A DNA stretch of 64,000 nucleotides from Kribbella capetownensis (lineage in GTDB: Bacteria; Actinomycetota; Actinomycetes; Propionibacteriales; Kribbellaceae): contig NZ_SJKD01000007.1 of NCBI RefSeq assembly GCF_004331485.1, positions 248,001-312,000 on the forward strand, given 5' to 3'. The notes below the pieces were generated by a model. That model was not told where the DNA came from, did not search any database, and saw only the letters and a list, made by a program, of their open reading frames with translations. Below are positions 42,861 to 52,102 of this stretch, piece by piece. The position numbers and the translations under genes are program-made. Positions within the stretch are counted from its first letter, which is position 1, and the number at the start of each line of letters is the position of its first letter.

Positions 42861-43474
42861 CGCACCTCCGTGCGCGTCAGCGCCGGGTTGGGGTCGGGGT
42901 AGCAGGCAACAGGGGCTGTGATCGAGATGAACTTCCACTTGATCTTGGCCTGCAGGGTCAGGCCGGGGTCGTCGTAGCTCGTGCCCTTGAGCTTGGTCTC
43001 GATGACCGAGCCGGCGCTGCCGGCCTGCAGCCGGACCGCGAGGGCCGGCAACTGGTAGTTCGCCCCGCCTGAGATCGGGCCTGGGACCTTGACGACAGCG
43101 ACGCGGCCGTCGAGCTGGACGGTCGGCGTCGAGTTCAGCCCGGACCCGCCGCTGAGCCGGGAACTGACGTACGACGAGTTGGCCGGGATCGGCACGCGCA
43201 GGGACAGATCACGCACCTCCTGGAGCTTGAAGCCTTTGACCTCACCCGGCAGCGAGCCGGGCTTGAGGTCGACAGTGATGGCGAAGCGAGTGTTCGGCCG
43301 GACCGTCGCCGGCGCCTTCGCGTCGACGCCCTGCCGCAACGACAGCAGATGCCGGCCGAACTTGGTGTCCGCCCGGCAGGCATAGCTGGCAGTCGGCGCC
43401 ACCTCGGCGCCAGTGGCGACCAGCAACGGAAGTACGGCGACACCGAAGACCAGCAAACTGCGGTGAGTAGCCAC
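42857..43474 (-). CDS. Secreted protein of unknown function (DUF6801/dehydratase-like)
   Basis: 205 residues with a signal peptide (1-25) and two Cys (YACRADTKFG near the N-terminus, VACYPDPN near the C-terminus) that could form a disulfide. The middle is beta-rich (TVDLKPGSLPGEVKGFKLQEVRDLSLRVPIP). It resembles short secreted proteins of mycobacteria and streptomycetes with no known activity. Its 3' end overlaps that of the S66 gene by four bases, convergently. Confidence 0.7.
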   Translation of the reverse strand: MATHRSLLVFGVAVLPLLVATGAEVAPTASYACRADTKFGRHLLSLRQGVDAKAPATVRPNTRFAITVDLKPGSLPGEVKGFKLQEVRDLSLRVPIPANSSYVSSRLSGGSGLNSTPTVQLDGRVAVVKVPGPISGGANYQLPALAVRLQAGSAGSVIETKLKGTSYDDPGLTLQAKIKWKFISITAPVACYPDPNPALTRTEVR

Positions 43475-43518
43475 ACAACTACTCTAAGCAGTCAGAGCCT
43501 CTGACCGGACCCGTCGTC

Positions 43519-44544
43519 TCACTGACCGAACAGGAACCAGCCGCCCACTCCGGCCAGCACGAACACCACCGGCAGTGAGAGCAGGAACCACGCCCGGTTG
43601 CGACGACGGCGTCGCCGTACCGGCGGATCGGTCGCGACCGTCGTCGGCAGGGTGTCGTCGCCGGCGATACGGGTCCGCTCCATCGCCCGGATCGGCGCCT
43701 CCTGCTCGAGCCGGTACGCCTCCGCCTCCAGTCGCTCGGCGAGTGCGTCGGCACGCTCCCAGCGATCGGTGACCCGGTACGCCAGCGCACGCCCCAGGAC
43801 GTCGTCGAGTTGGCCCACAGCGTCGTGCAGCAGCGATTGCAGGCTCGGCGGCGGCAGATCCGGATCGCGGTTGACCACCTCGCCGATCGAGGACGAAGAG
43901 AACGGCGGATGCCCGGTGATCAGTGCGTAGGTCACCGCACCGACCGCGTAGATGTCCGCCCGCTCGTCGAACCCGCCGTCCCCACGCCCTTGCTCCGGCG
44001 CCATGTACGACGGCGTACCGACGGCCTGGGTCAGCCCGGATGCCTCTGCCGCGCGCTTGGCCAGGCCGAGGTCGGCCAGCACGATGCGGTGCGTTCCACC
44101 GCCACCGGATTCGCCACTCTGGTTAGGCCGGAGCAGGAGGTTCGCCGGCGTGACATCGCGATGGACGACACCCTCGTTGTGCAGCGCGGCGACTGCGCGG
44201 GCCAGGTCAGCGCCCCACCACAAGGCATCGACAACCTCCAGCGGCCCGTGCCGCAGTACGTCGCCCAGTGAGCCACCGCCGACGTAGTCCATCACGAAGT
44301 ACGGGCGTCCGTCCGGGAGCCGGCCGAGGTCGAAGACCCGGACCACCCGGTCGCTGGCGATCCGCCGCATCAGCCGTGCCTCGGACAGGAACCGCTCGCG
44401 TACGTCGGCCCGCGACGCCCAGTTGTCGGCGAGGACCTTGACGGCCACATCCACGTCGAGGTCGTCGTCGTACCCACGCCAGACGGTCGCGAACGCGCCC
44501 GCACCGATCTTGTCCTGCAGCCGGTACCTGCCGATGACATCCAT
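43519..44544 (-). CDS. Membrane-anchored Ser/Thr protein kinase
   Basis: 341 residues. Kinase domain (1-270): GAGAFATVWRGYD glycine loop, VAVKVL lysine, HRDVTPANLLL catalytic loop, DLGLAKR metal loop and APEQGRG. The usual catalytic-loop Lys (HRDxKxxN) is Thr here and DFG reads DLG, both found in actinobacterial kinases. A juxtamembrane Arg cluster precedes one transmembrane helix (about 315-335), with only two residues outside, so it has no sensor domain. Head-to-head with a sigma-factor gene. Confidence 0.87.
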   Translation of the reverse strand: MDVIGRYRLQDKIGAGAFATVWRGYDDDLDVDVAVKVLADNWASRADVRERFLSEARLMRRIASDRVVRVFDLGRLPDGRPYFVMDYVGGGSLGDVLRHGPLEVVDALWWGADLARAVAALHNEGVVHRDVTPANLLLRPNQSGESGGGGTHRIVLADLGLAKRAAEASGLTQAVGTPSYMAPEQGRGDGGFDERADIYAVGAVTYALITGHPPFSSSSIGEVVNRDPDLPPPSLQSLLHDAVGQLDDVLGRALAYRVTDRWERADALAERLEAEAYRLEQEAPIRAMERTRIAGDDTLPTTVATDPPVRRRRRRNRAWFLLSLPVVFVLAGVGGWFLFGQ

Positions 44545-44599
44545 CCCGGCTATTGTCGTGCACGGCTGCGTTGTCCGGCCAACACCACCCTGGGGGAGC

Positions 44600-45139
44600 A
44601 TGAACGAGGATCTGGAACAACTCGCTGCGCGCGCCGCGGCCGGGGACCAGAGCGTGCTCCCGACCATCCTGGTGGCGATCCGCCCGCAGGTGGAGCGGCG
44701 GGTGGCCAAGTTCCTGCCGTACCACGAGGACGCCGAGGAGGCGGCCCAGGACACCTTGCTCCAGGTGGCCAACAAGATCCACACCTTCAAGGGCACCGGC
44801 AGCTTCGCCGGCTGGGTCACCGTCGTGGCCACCAACCAGGCCCGGCAGACCTACCGGTCGCTCAAGCGGCGCTCGGTCGAGCAGTCCGCCGAGGTCATGC
44901 CCGAGTCGGCCGATCCGCGCACCACCTCGGTGATCGCCGGCTCCCGGCTGGATCTGCTGGAAGCCCTCGAGTCCCTCGAGTCCAGCCACCCGCAACTCGT
45001 CCAGCCGCTGGTACTGCGCGACCTGGGCTCTTTGACGTACGCCGAGATCGCCGACGAACTCGACGTACCGCTGGGCACTGTCAAGGCCCGGATCCACCAA
45101 GCACGTAAGGCCGTCGCGGAGCACCTCACCGTCCGCTGA
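44600..45139 (+). CDS. RNA polymerase sigma factor, ECF-like
   Basis: 179 residues. Region 2 (about 25-95: RRVAKFLPYHEDAEEAAQDTLLQVANKIHTFKGTGSFAGWV) and region 4 (about 120-175: LRDLGSLTYAEIADELDVPLGTVKARIHQARKAV) flank a short linker, as in ECF sigma factors. GGGGGAG precedes the ATG. No anti-sigma gene follows; the neighbour upstream is the divergent kinase, which could control it. Confidence 0.88.
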   Translation: MNEDLEQLAARAAAGDQSVLPTILVAIRPQVERRVAKFLPYHEDAEEAAQDTLLQVANKIHTFKGTGSFAGWVTVVATNQARQTYRSLKRRSVEQSAEVMPESADPRTTSVIAGSRLDLLEALESLESSHPQLVQPLVLRDLGSLTYAEIADELDVPLGTVKARIHQARKAVAEHLTVR

Positions 45140-46427
45140 CCAGCCAGCCCTGCAGGATCTTCGTCGCCTCGGTCCGCACTGCTGAGGGCAGTCCTGCGAT
45201 CGTCGCGTTGTGGTTGCCCGCCAGGACCGTGAACCAGTGCGAGTCGCGCGTGCCCGGACCGGGCTCGAACTTCTCGGCGCTCCATGGGTCGTTCTCCCCG
45301 TAAATGAAGAGCATCCGGGTGGCTGAGGTCTTCACCCAACGGTCGATGTCGGCCATGGCGGCAGCGTCGTGTCTGGGCTCGATGCCGTCCGGGACCGAAG
45401 CCGGGGCAGCACCGGCCTCCCGATAGTGCAGCAAACCTTTGAGCCACGTCGTACCCGTAGCGACGTCGGGCCAGTTGAGCTGGGCGGTCGCCTGGTAGTA
45501 GTACGCGAGGTACGGCGCTGTGCCGGCGTCCGAGTAGGACGACCAGTCGGCGATCTGGCCGATGAAGTCGAACAGTTGCCGGTCGGTGGCCGTGCGGCCC
45601 GGAACCAGCAGGCAGTTTCCCTGGGTGCGGTACTGCCAGAACTTGAACGGTGTGTCGAGCACCGCGGCCTCGAAGGCGCGATCCGCCGAGCCGAAGGTCT
45701 GGTCGTACTTCAAGCCCAGCTTGACGAGCAGCGGCAGCAACGTCGCCCGGCGGTACAACGCGTTGCGTTGAACGGTCCGCAGGGCTTCGTTGCACTGCGC
45801 ATCGGTGCCTGCGTGCTGGATGAAGTCGACGTACGAGTCCTGATCGTTGACCGTGTCCTGCGGCGCCACATAGGCGACGGTCGCGTCCACGTCCGCCGGG
45901 TAGAAACGACGGTGGTAGACCGAGGTCATCCCACCCTTGCTCGCGCCGGTCGACACCCACTTGCCGCCGTACAAGGCTTTGAAGGCCTGCACGATCCGGT
46001 GGTGATCGGTCGCCGCCTGCCAGATGTCGAGCTTGGTCCAGTCCTTGGTCGCAGGGGTCGATTGGCCGAAGTACCGCTCCTCGACGTCCAACTGGTTGCC
46101 GTCGACGAGGCGGGTCGGCTCAGCCGTGAACACCCCGGCGATCCCGGCGTACCCGGTCGTGTGCAGGACGGTGGGCCGGTCGAATCCCTTGTGCCACAAG
46201 GTGATCCGCTGCTCGAACTGCTCCCCCTCGGGATGATGCTGGTCCACCGGCTGGCGGAACCACAGCACGAAGAACGGTGTGCCGTTGATCAGTTGCCCGC
46301 TCTCGATCCGCATCCCGGCGATCGCCTCCAGGCGCGCCCGCACCGCCGCGACCGGATCCGCGGCGGTCGCGGGCGTGCCGAGACCGGCGAGGGTGGCGAG
46401 CACGAGGAGAAACCTGACGAGGCGCAT
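45126..46427 (-). CDS. Secreted S37-family tripeptidyl aminopeptidase-like protein
   Basis: 433 residues. Signal peptide (1-22). S37 features: PFFVLWFRQPVDQHHP, ERYFGQSTPATKDW, WVSTGASKGGMTSVYHRRFYPADVDATVAYVAP (nucleophile Ser in GASKGG), FIYGENDPWS (Asp) and LAGNHNATI (His). These Streptomyces-type enzymes release tripeptides outside the cell. Its end overlaps the sigma-factor end by 14 bases, convergently. Confidence 0.9.
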   Translation of the reverse strand: MRLVRFLLVLATLAGLGTPATAADPVAAVRARLEAIAGMRIESGQLINGTPFFVLWFRQPVDQHHPEGEQFEQRITLWHKGFDRPTVLHTTGYAGIAGVFTAEPTRLVDGNQLDVEERYFGQSTPATKDWTKLDIWQAATDHHRIVQAFKALYGGKWVSTGASKGGMTSVYHRRFYPADVDATVAYVAPQDTVNDQDSYVDFIQHAGTDAQCNEALRTVQRNALYRRATLLPLLVKLGLKYDQTFGSADRAFEAAVLDTPFKFWQYRTQGNCLLVPGRTATDRQLFDFIGQIADWSSYSDAGTAPYLAYYYQATAQLNWPDVATGTTWLKGLLHYREAGAAPASVPDGIEPRHDAAAMADIDRWVKTSATRMLFIYGENDPWSAEKFEPGPGTRDSHWFTVLAGNHNATIAGLPSAVRTEATKILQGWLVSGR

Positions 46428-46454
46428 TCGGTGACTCCTCGGGCTCGGGCCAAC

Positions 46455-46472
46455 ACTCTGCGTAGTCAGAGT
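46455..46472. promoter_or_regulatory. Short inverted repeat between the aminopeptidase genes
   Basis: ACTCTG-cgtagt-CAGAGT lies 28-45 bases upstream of the S37 gene and 29 bases after the aminopeptidase N stop. It could be an operator or a weak attenuator hairpin. Confidence 0.3.
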
Positions 46473-46500
46473 ACGCCGGGATCCCGCGCGGCCGAAAGGG

Positions 46501-48942
46501 TCAGCCGAAGGTACGCCGGACCGCGAGCGCTCGGCGCAGGTCGTCCAGGAAGTTGGCCGTCTGCCGCCGCACCGAAGACACCACGTTGTCGTCGGCGATC
46601 AACCGCTCGGCCGGCTCGACCAGGCTCTCGTCGATCGCGAACCGCGGCGCGATCCGGCGCGCGGTCAGTCCGATCACCATCCCGGCCCGGATGGCATCCG
46701 TGCCTGCGATGTCGGTGAAATAGCGCTGGACGTACGGCGCCGTGACCTCGGCCTGACCCGGATGCCAGAAACCGTCGGCCAGGGCGAGCAGTTCCTTCAC
46801 GCCGATCGCCGGGTCCGTCATGATCCGCGTCCAGGCCGACTCCTTGCCGGCGGGCAGCGCGGCCCGGCAGCGGGCGGCCTGGTTGACGCCCTCGGTCGAC
46901 GTGTCACGCGCCAGCTCGGCGTCGATCTCCGCGGCGCCGAACCCGTCCAGCTGGACGAGCCGCAGCACCAGGTCCCAGCGGAGATCCTGGTCGAGCTCCA
47001 GGCCGGCCGGAGTCGCGACGCCGTCCAGCCAGGACTTCAGCAGCTCGGCGTCGTCGGTGGTCGCGACGAAGCCGCGCACAGTCGCGAGCTGCAGGCTGCT
47101 GCCTGGCTCGACTGTTCCGAGCTTCGCGCCCAGGGCATCCGCGACGGGACCGCGCCAATCGTCGTACGGGAGGTAGACGCCGAGCACGTGCTCGGCCAGC
47201 CAGCGCACCAGCGAGCCGACGGCGATGTCGCTGTCCTCGTCCTTGATCGCGGTGACGAACAGGTCGAGTGCCTGCCGGGGATCGAGCTCGGCGTCGGCGG
47301 TGGCGTCGCGGATCGAGTTCCAGATCACCGCGCGAGTGGTACCGTCGGCGATCTTCGGCAGGACCGCCGGCAGGTTGGCCAGACTCCTCGCATCGAGGCG
47401 GATCTTCGCCCAGGTGTCGTCGTTCGCGTCCGGCACGATCACGGCGTACTCGTTGCTCAGTGCAACTTCCATGCTGTCCTGGTCGAGCATCACGTCCACG
47501 ATCGTGGCCGCGCCACTGGCGTCGTACCCACCGACACTCAGCTTGTGCGGGCGGCGCGAACCGTCCGGGCTCTTGCGGTGCAGGACGACGCCGTCGGTGG
47601 TGCGCTCGATCGAGATGGTGTCCAGGCCGGACGTCCGCAGCCACTGGTCCGACCAGTTGGCCAGGTCCTGTGCGCCGGCCTCGGTCAGCTTCGCGATGAA
47701 CTCGGCCAGGTCGGCGTTGCCGTACTCATGCGCGTCAAGGTGCGCGTTGACACCCTTCAGGAACACGTCGTCGCCGAGGTACTTCGCCAGTTGTTTGAGC
47801 ACCGCGGCGCCCTTGGCGTACGAGATCCCGTCGAAGTCGTCGAGCGACTCCCGGGCGTCCTTCAGGCTGTCCGGCGCGACCGGGTGGGTCGAGCTGCTCT
47901 GGTCCGTGCGCAGGCCCCACCACTTGCGGACGAAGGCGAAGTCGGTCCAGTTGCCGCCGTGGCTGGTCGCGTCCTCCGCAACCCGGTGCGCCATGTACTC
48001 CGCGAACGACTCGTTCAGCCACATGTCGTTCCACCACTGCATGGTGACCAGGTCGCCGAACCACATGTGCGCCATCTCGTGGTCGACGATCCGGGCCCGG
48101 GTGCTGCGTTCCGCCTCAGTCACCGGGCCGCGGAAGACCAGGTGGTCGGCGAACGTCACGCAGCCCGGGTTCTCCATCGCGCCGAGGTTGAAGTCCGGCA
48201 CGAACGCCTGCCAGTACTCACCGAACGGGTACCGCTGCCGGAACATCCGGTGGTACTCGTCGAACGCCTCGCCGGTGGTCCGGAACAGGTCCTCGGCCTC
48301 CCGGTCCAGGTGCTCCTTCAGCGACTGCCGGCAGGCCAGCCCGAGCGGGATCCCGTCGTGCTCGCTGCGGATCAGGTGGTACGGCCCGGCGAGGATCGTG
48401 ACGAAGTACGTCGACAGCGGCTTCGTCTCGGCCAGCCGCCACTCTCCCGGACCGACCTGCGTCGCCGCACCGTTGCCCAGGACAACCCAGTCCTCGGGAC
48501 ATTTCACAGTGATCGTGTACGGCGCCTTGAGATCCGGCTGGTCGAAGCACGGGAAGTACCGTGGCGCCGACTCGAGCGACGACATGCCGTAGGTGTAGAC
48601 CTTGCCGTCGGCGGCGTCGACGCTGCGCTGCAGGCCCTCGCCGTCCGCGGAGTACTTCAGCTCGGCCGTCACCACGAGCTCGTTCTCGTCCTGCAGATCC
48701 GTCAGCGGCAAGCGCCCCTCGGCCAGCAGGCCGACGTCCAGTGCCGTGCCGTTCAGCTCCACCGCGAGCAATCGCTCGGGCTTCACGTCGACCCAGCTCG
48801 TGCCGATCCCAGCCGCGAACTGGATCCGGCTGGTCGTCACGAAGGTGTCGCCGGGTCCGGTCAGGTCGAACTCGACCCGATACGACCGCACGGCAAGGTC
48901 TGTCGCCCGTTGGCGGGCCTCTTCCACTGTCAAAGCGCGCAT
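46501..48942 (-). CDS. pepN: Aminopeptidase N (M1 family)
   Basis: 813 residues. The N-terminal beta domain (1-200) precedes the exopeptidase loop GAMENPG, zinc site HEMAHMWFGD ... NESFAEY, and a Tyr in the following domain (DGISYAKGAAVLKQLAKYLG). The C-terminal half (about 430-813) is an ERAP1-like helical domain. A cytoplasmic zinc enzyme that removes N-terminal residues from peptides. No signal peptide. Confidence 0.95.
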   Translation of the reverse strand: MRALTVEEARQRATDLAVRSYRVEFDLTGPGDTFVTTSRIQFAAGIGTSWVDVKPERLLAVELNGTALDVGLLAEGRLPLTDLQDENELVVTAELKYSADGEGLQRSVDAADGKVYTYGMSSLESAPRYFPCFDQPDLKAPYTITVKCPEDWVVLGNGAATQVGPGEWRLAETKPLSTYFVTILAGPYHLIRSEHDGIPLGLACRQSLKEHLDREAEDLFRTTGEAFDEYHRMFRQRYPFGEYWQAFVPDFNLGAMENPGCVTFADHLVFRGPVTEAERSTRARIVDHEMAHMWFGDLVTMQWWNDMWLNESFAEYMAHRVAEDATSHGGNWTDFAFVRKWWGLRTDQSSSTHPVAPDSLKDARESLDDFDGISYAKGAAVLKQLAKYLGDDVFLKGVNAHLDAHEYGNADLAEFIAKLTEAGAQDLANWSDQWLRTSGLDTISIERTTDGVVLHRKSPDGSRRPHKLSVGGYDASGAATIVDVMLDQDSMEVALSNEYAVIVPDANDDTWAKIRLDARSLANLPAVLPKIADGTTRAVIWNSIRDATADAELDPRQALDLFVTAIKDEDSDIAVGSLVRWLAEHVLGVYLPYDDWRGPVADALGAKLGTVEPGSSLQLATVRGFVATTDDAELLKSWLDGVATPAGLELDQDLRWDLVLRLVQLDGFGAAEIDAELARDTSTEGVNQAARCRAALPAGKESAWTRIMTDPAIGVKELLALADGFWHPGQAEVTAPYVQRYFTDIAGTDAIRAGMVIGLTARRIAPRFAIDESLVEPAERLIADDNVVSSVRRQTANFLDDLRRALAVRRTFG

Positions 48943-48967
48943 GTGTGCACGCTATCCGAGAGCCGTT

Positions 48968-49453
48968 CTACGGACCCGTCAGTTTCTCCCGCACGAGCTT
49001 GGCCCGGCCCCGATCCCGCTCGTCGAGCGCCTGGTCGCCGGCCATCGTCTGGAGGACACGAAGCAGCCGCTCGGCCTTCGCATCAGCTGGTACGGCGGCC
49101 GCGGCGAGGAGCGCGGTCGCGCGGACGTCGGCGTCCGTGGTGTCTTCGAGGATCGTCGCGATCAGGTCGGCGTCGTCGGCCTCGGCCAAGCTGGTCAGGA
49201 CGTTGAGCGCACTCAGGTGGTCGAAGGCTGCACGCAGTTCCTCATCGGCTTCCATGGGCGGCGCGGACAGGACGTTGCGCGCGACCTGACGGACGTCTTG
49301 GGCGAGCGGCTCGAGCGGATTCCCACCGCTCAACCGCGTGTAGGAGGCGGCCACCTGGTACATGTTCAGGGCTCTGCAGACTGTGGCGATGTTGTCGCTG
49401 TGCAGCAGCGCGCTGAACGCCTGCAGAGGGATACCAACCTCGTCCGTGCTCAT
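48968..49453 (-). CDS. Hypothetical helical protein
   Basis: 161 residues from ATG 49453. All-helical, HEAT-like pattern (AEADDADLIATILEDTTDADVRATALLAAAAV...). An Asp-rich stretch (EADDADLI) could bind a partner. The upstream in-frame extension seems to be out of codon style. No family recognised. It lies 25 bases upstream of pepN on the same strand. Confidence 0.6.
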   Translation of the reverse strand: MSTDEVGIPLQAFSALLHSDNIATVCRALNMYQVAASYTRLSGGNPLEPLAQDVRQVARNVLSAPPMEADEELRAAFDHLSALNVLTSLAEADDADLIATILEDTTDADVRATALLAAAAVPADAKAERLLRVLQTMAGDQALDERDRGRAKLVREKLTGP

Positions 49454-49529
49454 CCACGTCCTCGCTTCGCTCCGGGCGCGGATGAGACACAACAGGCGCT
49501 GTGCTTGATGATGAACTCACTGCGTTCGT

Positions 49530-50411
49530 TCATGCCTGCACGCTAGCGGCCGCGTGCAGGTGGGTGGCCAGGAGGTGGGCGGAGCCGGGTGCGTCCGCGG
49601 CGTAGCAGAGCAGGTGCTGGCGGGTTGACCAGGAGTCCTGCAGCGGACAGATCTCGACGGCTGGGTTCGTGTCGACGGCCCGGCGAGGAACGATCGCGAG
49701 CCCGGCGCCGGCGGTGGCGAGCGTGATCAGGGTGTGCAGGGTCGGGACGAGAGTGCGGAAGCGCGGCGCCGGCGCGTGCGGACCGAGTCGGTCATCCATC
49801 CACTGAGTCAGCGGCGAACGCCGGTCCAGACCGACCAGCGGGTGCTCGGCGACTTCGGCGTACGCGATCGAGGCACGGCCGGAGAGGACGCCGCCGGCCT
49901 GGCCGATCACCACCAGAGAGTCGTCCGCGAGTGGCTCGGTGCGGAGCGGGGTGGGTTCGTCGTCCAGGATCACGCCGAGATCGGCCTCACCGGCGGCCAG
50001 CAAGCGCACGCTGCGGGTCGTACGGCGTTCGCTGACGTTGACGTCGTACTCGGGATGGTCGCGCAGGAAGGTGGCGAGCGCGGCGGGGACGAGTTGATGC
50101 ATCGCGGAACCGCCGGCGACCAGGCGGATCGGGGCCGATCCGGAGACGGCGTACGACGCGACCGCGTTGTCCAGGCGGGTGGTCTCGGCCAGGACCTCGC
50201 GGGCGTGCCGGGCGAGTGTCGCGCCCGCCGGGGTGAGCCGGACACCGCGGCGCTCGCGGATGAGCAGCGGTACGCCGGCCTGCGATTCGAGGGCTCTGAC
50301 CCGTGCGCTGGCCGAAGGCAGACTCAGGTGCATCAGTCGGGCTCCACCCGTGATCGAGCCTTCCGCTGCGACGTGCGTGAACAGTCGGAGGTCGTCCAAG
50401 TCGTACCGCAT
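49530..50411 (-). CDS. LysR-family transcriptional regulator
   Basis: 293 residues. N-terminal helix-turn-helix LRLFTHVAAEGSITGGARLMHLSLPSASARVRALESQAGVPLLIRERRGVRLTPAGATL and a two-lobed effector domain with a conserved RLVAGGSAMHQLVPAAL start. Divergent from the TauE gene, which it probably controls. Confidence 0.92.
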   Translation of the reverse strand: MRYDLDDLRLFTHVAAEGSITGGARLMHLSLPSASARVRALESQAGVPLLIRERRGVRLTPAGATLARHAREVLAETTRLDNAVASYAVSGSAPIRLVAGGSAMHQLVPAALATFLRDHPEYDVNVSERRTTRSVRLLAAGEADLGVILDDEPTPLRTEPLADDSLVVIGQAGGVLSGRASIAYAEVAEHPLVGLDRRSPLTQWMDDRLGPHAPAPRFRTLVPTLHTLITLATAGAGLAIVPRRAVDTNPAVEICPLQDSWSTRQHLLCYAADAPGSAHLLATHLHAAASVQA

Positions 50412-50427
50412 GACACCAGCCTACGTC

Positions 50428-50442
50428 TCAGCCTGAGGCTGA
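50428..50442. promoter_or_regulatory. Palindrome between the LysR and TauE genes
   Basis: TCAGCC-tga-GGCTGA is a perfect inverted repeat 17 bases upstream of the LysR start codon, in the 88-base divergent region. Its size and position suit autoregulation by the LysR protein. Confidence 0.55.
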
Positions 50443-50499
50443 CTACGGGGATCACGCATTGTGGAGTGCCCGCCGAGCCGTGATCCTCGAAGGGTGCTG

Positions 50500-51237
50500 A
50501 TGATTCTCCTGGCCGGTGTCGCCGCCGGCGCGTTGAACGCCCTCGGCGGTGGTGGGAGCTTCGTGGCACTCTCCGCACTGGTCGCCACCGGCATGCCGCC
50601 GGTCACCGCGAACGCGACGACGACCGTCGCGTTGCTGCCCGGGAGCGCGAGCAGCGCCTGGGTCTACCGGCGGGACCTGGAGGCCTTCGCGCGGCCGTCC
50701 ACGCTCGGGCTGACGCTGGCCAGCGTGCTCGGCGGGGCTGTTGGCGCCGGGTTGTTGCTACTGCTGCCGTCGGAGTCGTTCGATGCGGCGGTGCCGTGGC
50801 TGCTGGCCTTCGCGACCGTGGTGCTTGCGTTCGGCCGACGCCTCACCCGGGCGCTTCGTCTAGGCGCGCCGGGACCGGCCGCGATCCTGGCGGGCCAGTT
50901 CCTGCTGTCGATCTACGGCGGGTACTTCGGTGGCGCGGTCGGGCTGATGATGCTGGCGTTCTGGACCGCCACGACGACGCTCGACCCGGCTCGCGGAAAC
51001 CCCCTGCGCGTCATCCAGGTCGCGGCCGTCTACCTCACCGCGACCGTCATCTTCCTCTTCGCCGCCGACGTCCTCGACCAGCCGCTGCGTCTGGTGGCCC
51101 TGCTGATCGGTGCCATCACCGGTGGGTACGGCGGCGCGCACCTGGTCCGGCGACTGCCCGCATCGTTGCTCAAGGCCCTCGTTCTCACGACCGCGGTGGC
51201 GATGACCGCGTTGTTCTTCGTGCGAGCGGCCCGATGA
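50500..51237 (+). CDS. TauE/SafE-family anion/sulfite exporter
   Basis: 245 residues with about seven hydrophobic helices. TauE/SafE signature LNALGGGGSFVALSALVATGMPPVTANATTTVALLPGS and a second IYGGYFGGAVGLMMLAFW. The family moves sulfite, sulfoacetate or related anions across the membrane. ATG 50500 with GAAGGG is chosen over GTG 50461. Divergent LysR partner. Confidence 0.88.
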   Translation: MILLAGVAAGALNALGGGGSFVALSALVATGMPPVTANATTTVALLPGSASSAWVYRRDLEAFARPSTLGLTLASVLGGAVGAGLLLLLPSESFDAAVPWLLAFATVVLAFGRRLTRALRLGAPGPAAILAGQFLLSIYGGYFGGAVGLMMLAFWTATTTLDPARGNPLRVIQVAAVYLTATVIFLFAADVLDQPLRLVALLIGAITGGYGGAHLVRRLPASLLKALVLTTAVAMTALFFVRAAR

Positions 51238-51497
51238 ACCGGGCGCAGCTCGCGATGGCCTGCCAGGCGTGCGAAGTGGCCGATCTCGCCCGCTCGGCGG
51301 TCACTCTGACAAGCCCGGCAGAGGCTCGCGCTCAGGCTGAACTCGTGGTGGCGGCAGCTCAACGACTCTTGGCGGCCGCGTCCCGGTTGGCTGAGCCGGC
51401 GTCGTACCCTCCGGCCGACGCACTCCAGCTGTTCGCGTACGAGCATCCGGAGGAGGCCGCCGCGGACGTGGCGGACTGGCTGCGCTCCTCGGGCTGA
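51234..51497 (+). CDS. Small protein coupled to the TauE gene
   Basis: 87 residues whose ATG overlaps the TauE stop (ATGA). It is helical and Ala-rich (AELVVAAAQRLLAAASRLAEPASYPPADALQLF) with one CQACE pair of cysteines near the N-terminus and no membrane segment. Function unknown; coupling suggests it accompanies the transporter. Confidence 0.55.
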   Translation: MNRAQLAMACQACEVADLARSAVTLTSPAEARAQAELVVAAAQRLLAAASRLAEPASYPPADALQLFAYEHPEEAAADVADWLRSSG

Positions 51498-51498
51498 G

Positions 51499-51993
51499 CT
51501 ACCTCGTGCCCGGTTCGCGCCCGAGCTGGTCTGCCCGCCTTTGCTGGTCGCGCTCGCGGCCGAGGTAGAGACCCGTCGCCGTCGACACGCTCGTGAGCAG
51601 CCACACCGCGACTCCCGCATCGTCGGCCACACCAATGATCGGCAGCAACTCGGGAAGGATGTCGATCGGCGAGATCAGATACACCAACGCCAGCACCCAC
51701 AAGGCCATCCGGCTCTTGGGCAAGTCGGCGTACGCCCCTGACCGCGCCGCCCGCAACAACCGCGGCAACGCAGCCGCCCGCTCGAACACATTCCCCACCG
51801 GCTCCGGCTCCCCCCGAGCCGCCCGCCGCCTCTTCAGCGCCCGGCGCCGTACCACTCCCAGCGCGGCCACCACCGCGCCGATAAGCACCAGGCCGACCCC
51901 AACCCCGACCGCGGACACCCCAACCACGTCGCCATCCCGAAAAACCACCGTGGCCAGCCCGATCAGCCCGAGGAGCCCGCCGAAATACACCAT
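51499..51993 (-). CDS. DUF1232/YkvA-family membrane protein
   Basis: 164 residues. Two N-terminal helices (3-17, 25-48), a basic loop, and the DUF1232 core MALWVLALVYLISPIDILPELLPIIGVADDAGV. Its role is not known. Convergent to the small TauE-linked gene with one base between stop codons. Confidence 0.8.
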   Translation of the reverse strand: MVYFGGLLGLIGLATVVFRDGDVVGVSAVGVGVGLVLIGAVVAALGVVRRRALKRRRAARGEPEPVGNVFERAAALPRLLRAARSGAYADLPKSRMALWVLALVYLISPIDILPELLPIIGVADDAGVAVWLLTSVSTATGLYLGRERDQQRRADQLGREPGTR

Positions 51994-52102
51994 CTACCCA
52001 GGCTAGACGACGAGGGGGACCGCCAGGCCATCACAACCGTGGCGCCGCCGCGGCTTCACGCTTGGCGGCTGCCGGCCGGCGCCCTTGTGATGGGCTGGCG
52101 GT

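Noticed and set aside
46762-49206. An 814-residue plus-strand open frame over aminopeptidase N
   Set aside because: It mirrors pepN, whose zinc-site and GAMEN motifs are unmistakable, and has no ribosome site or motif of its own.
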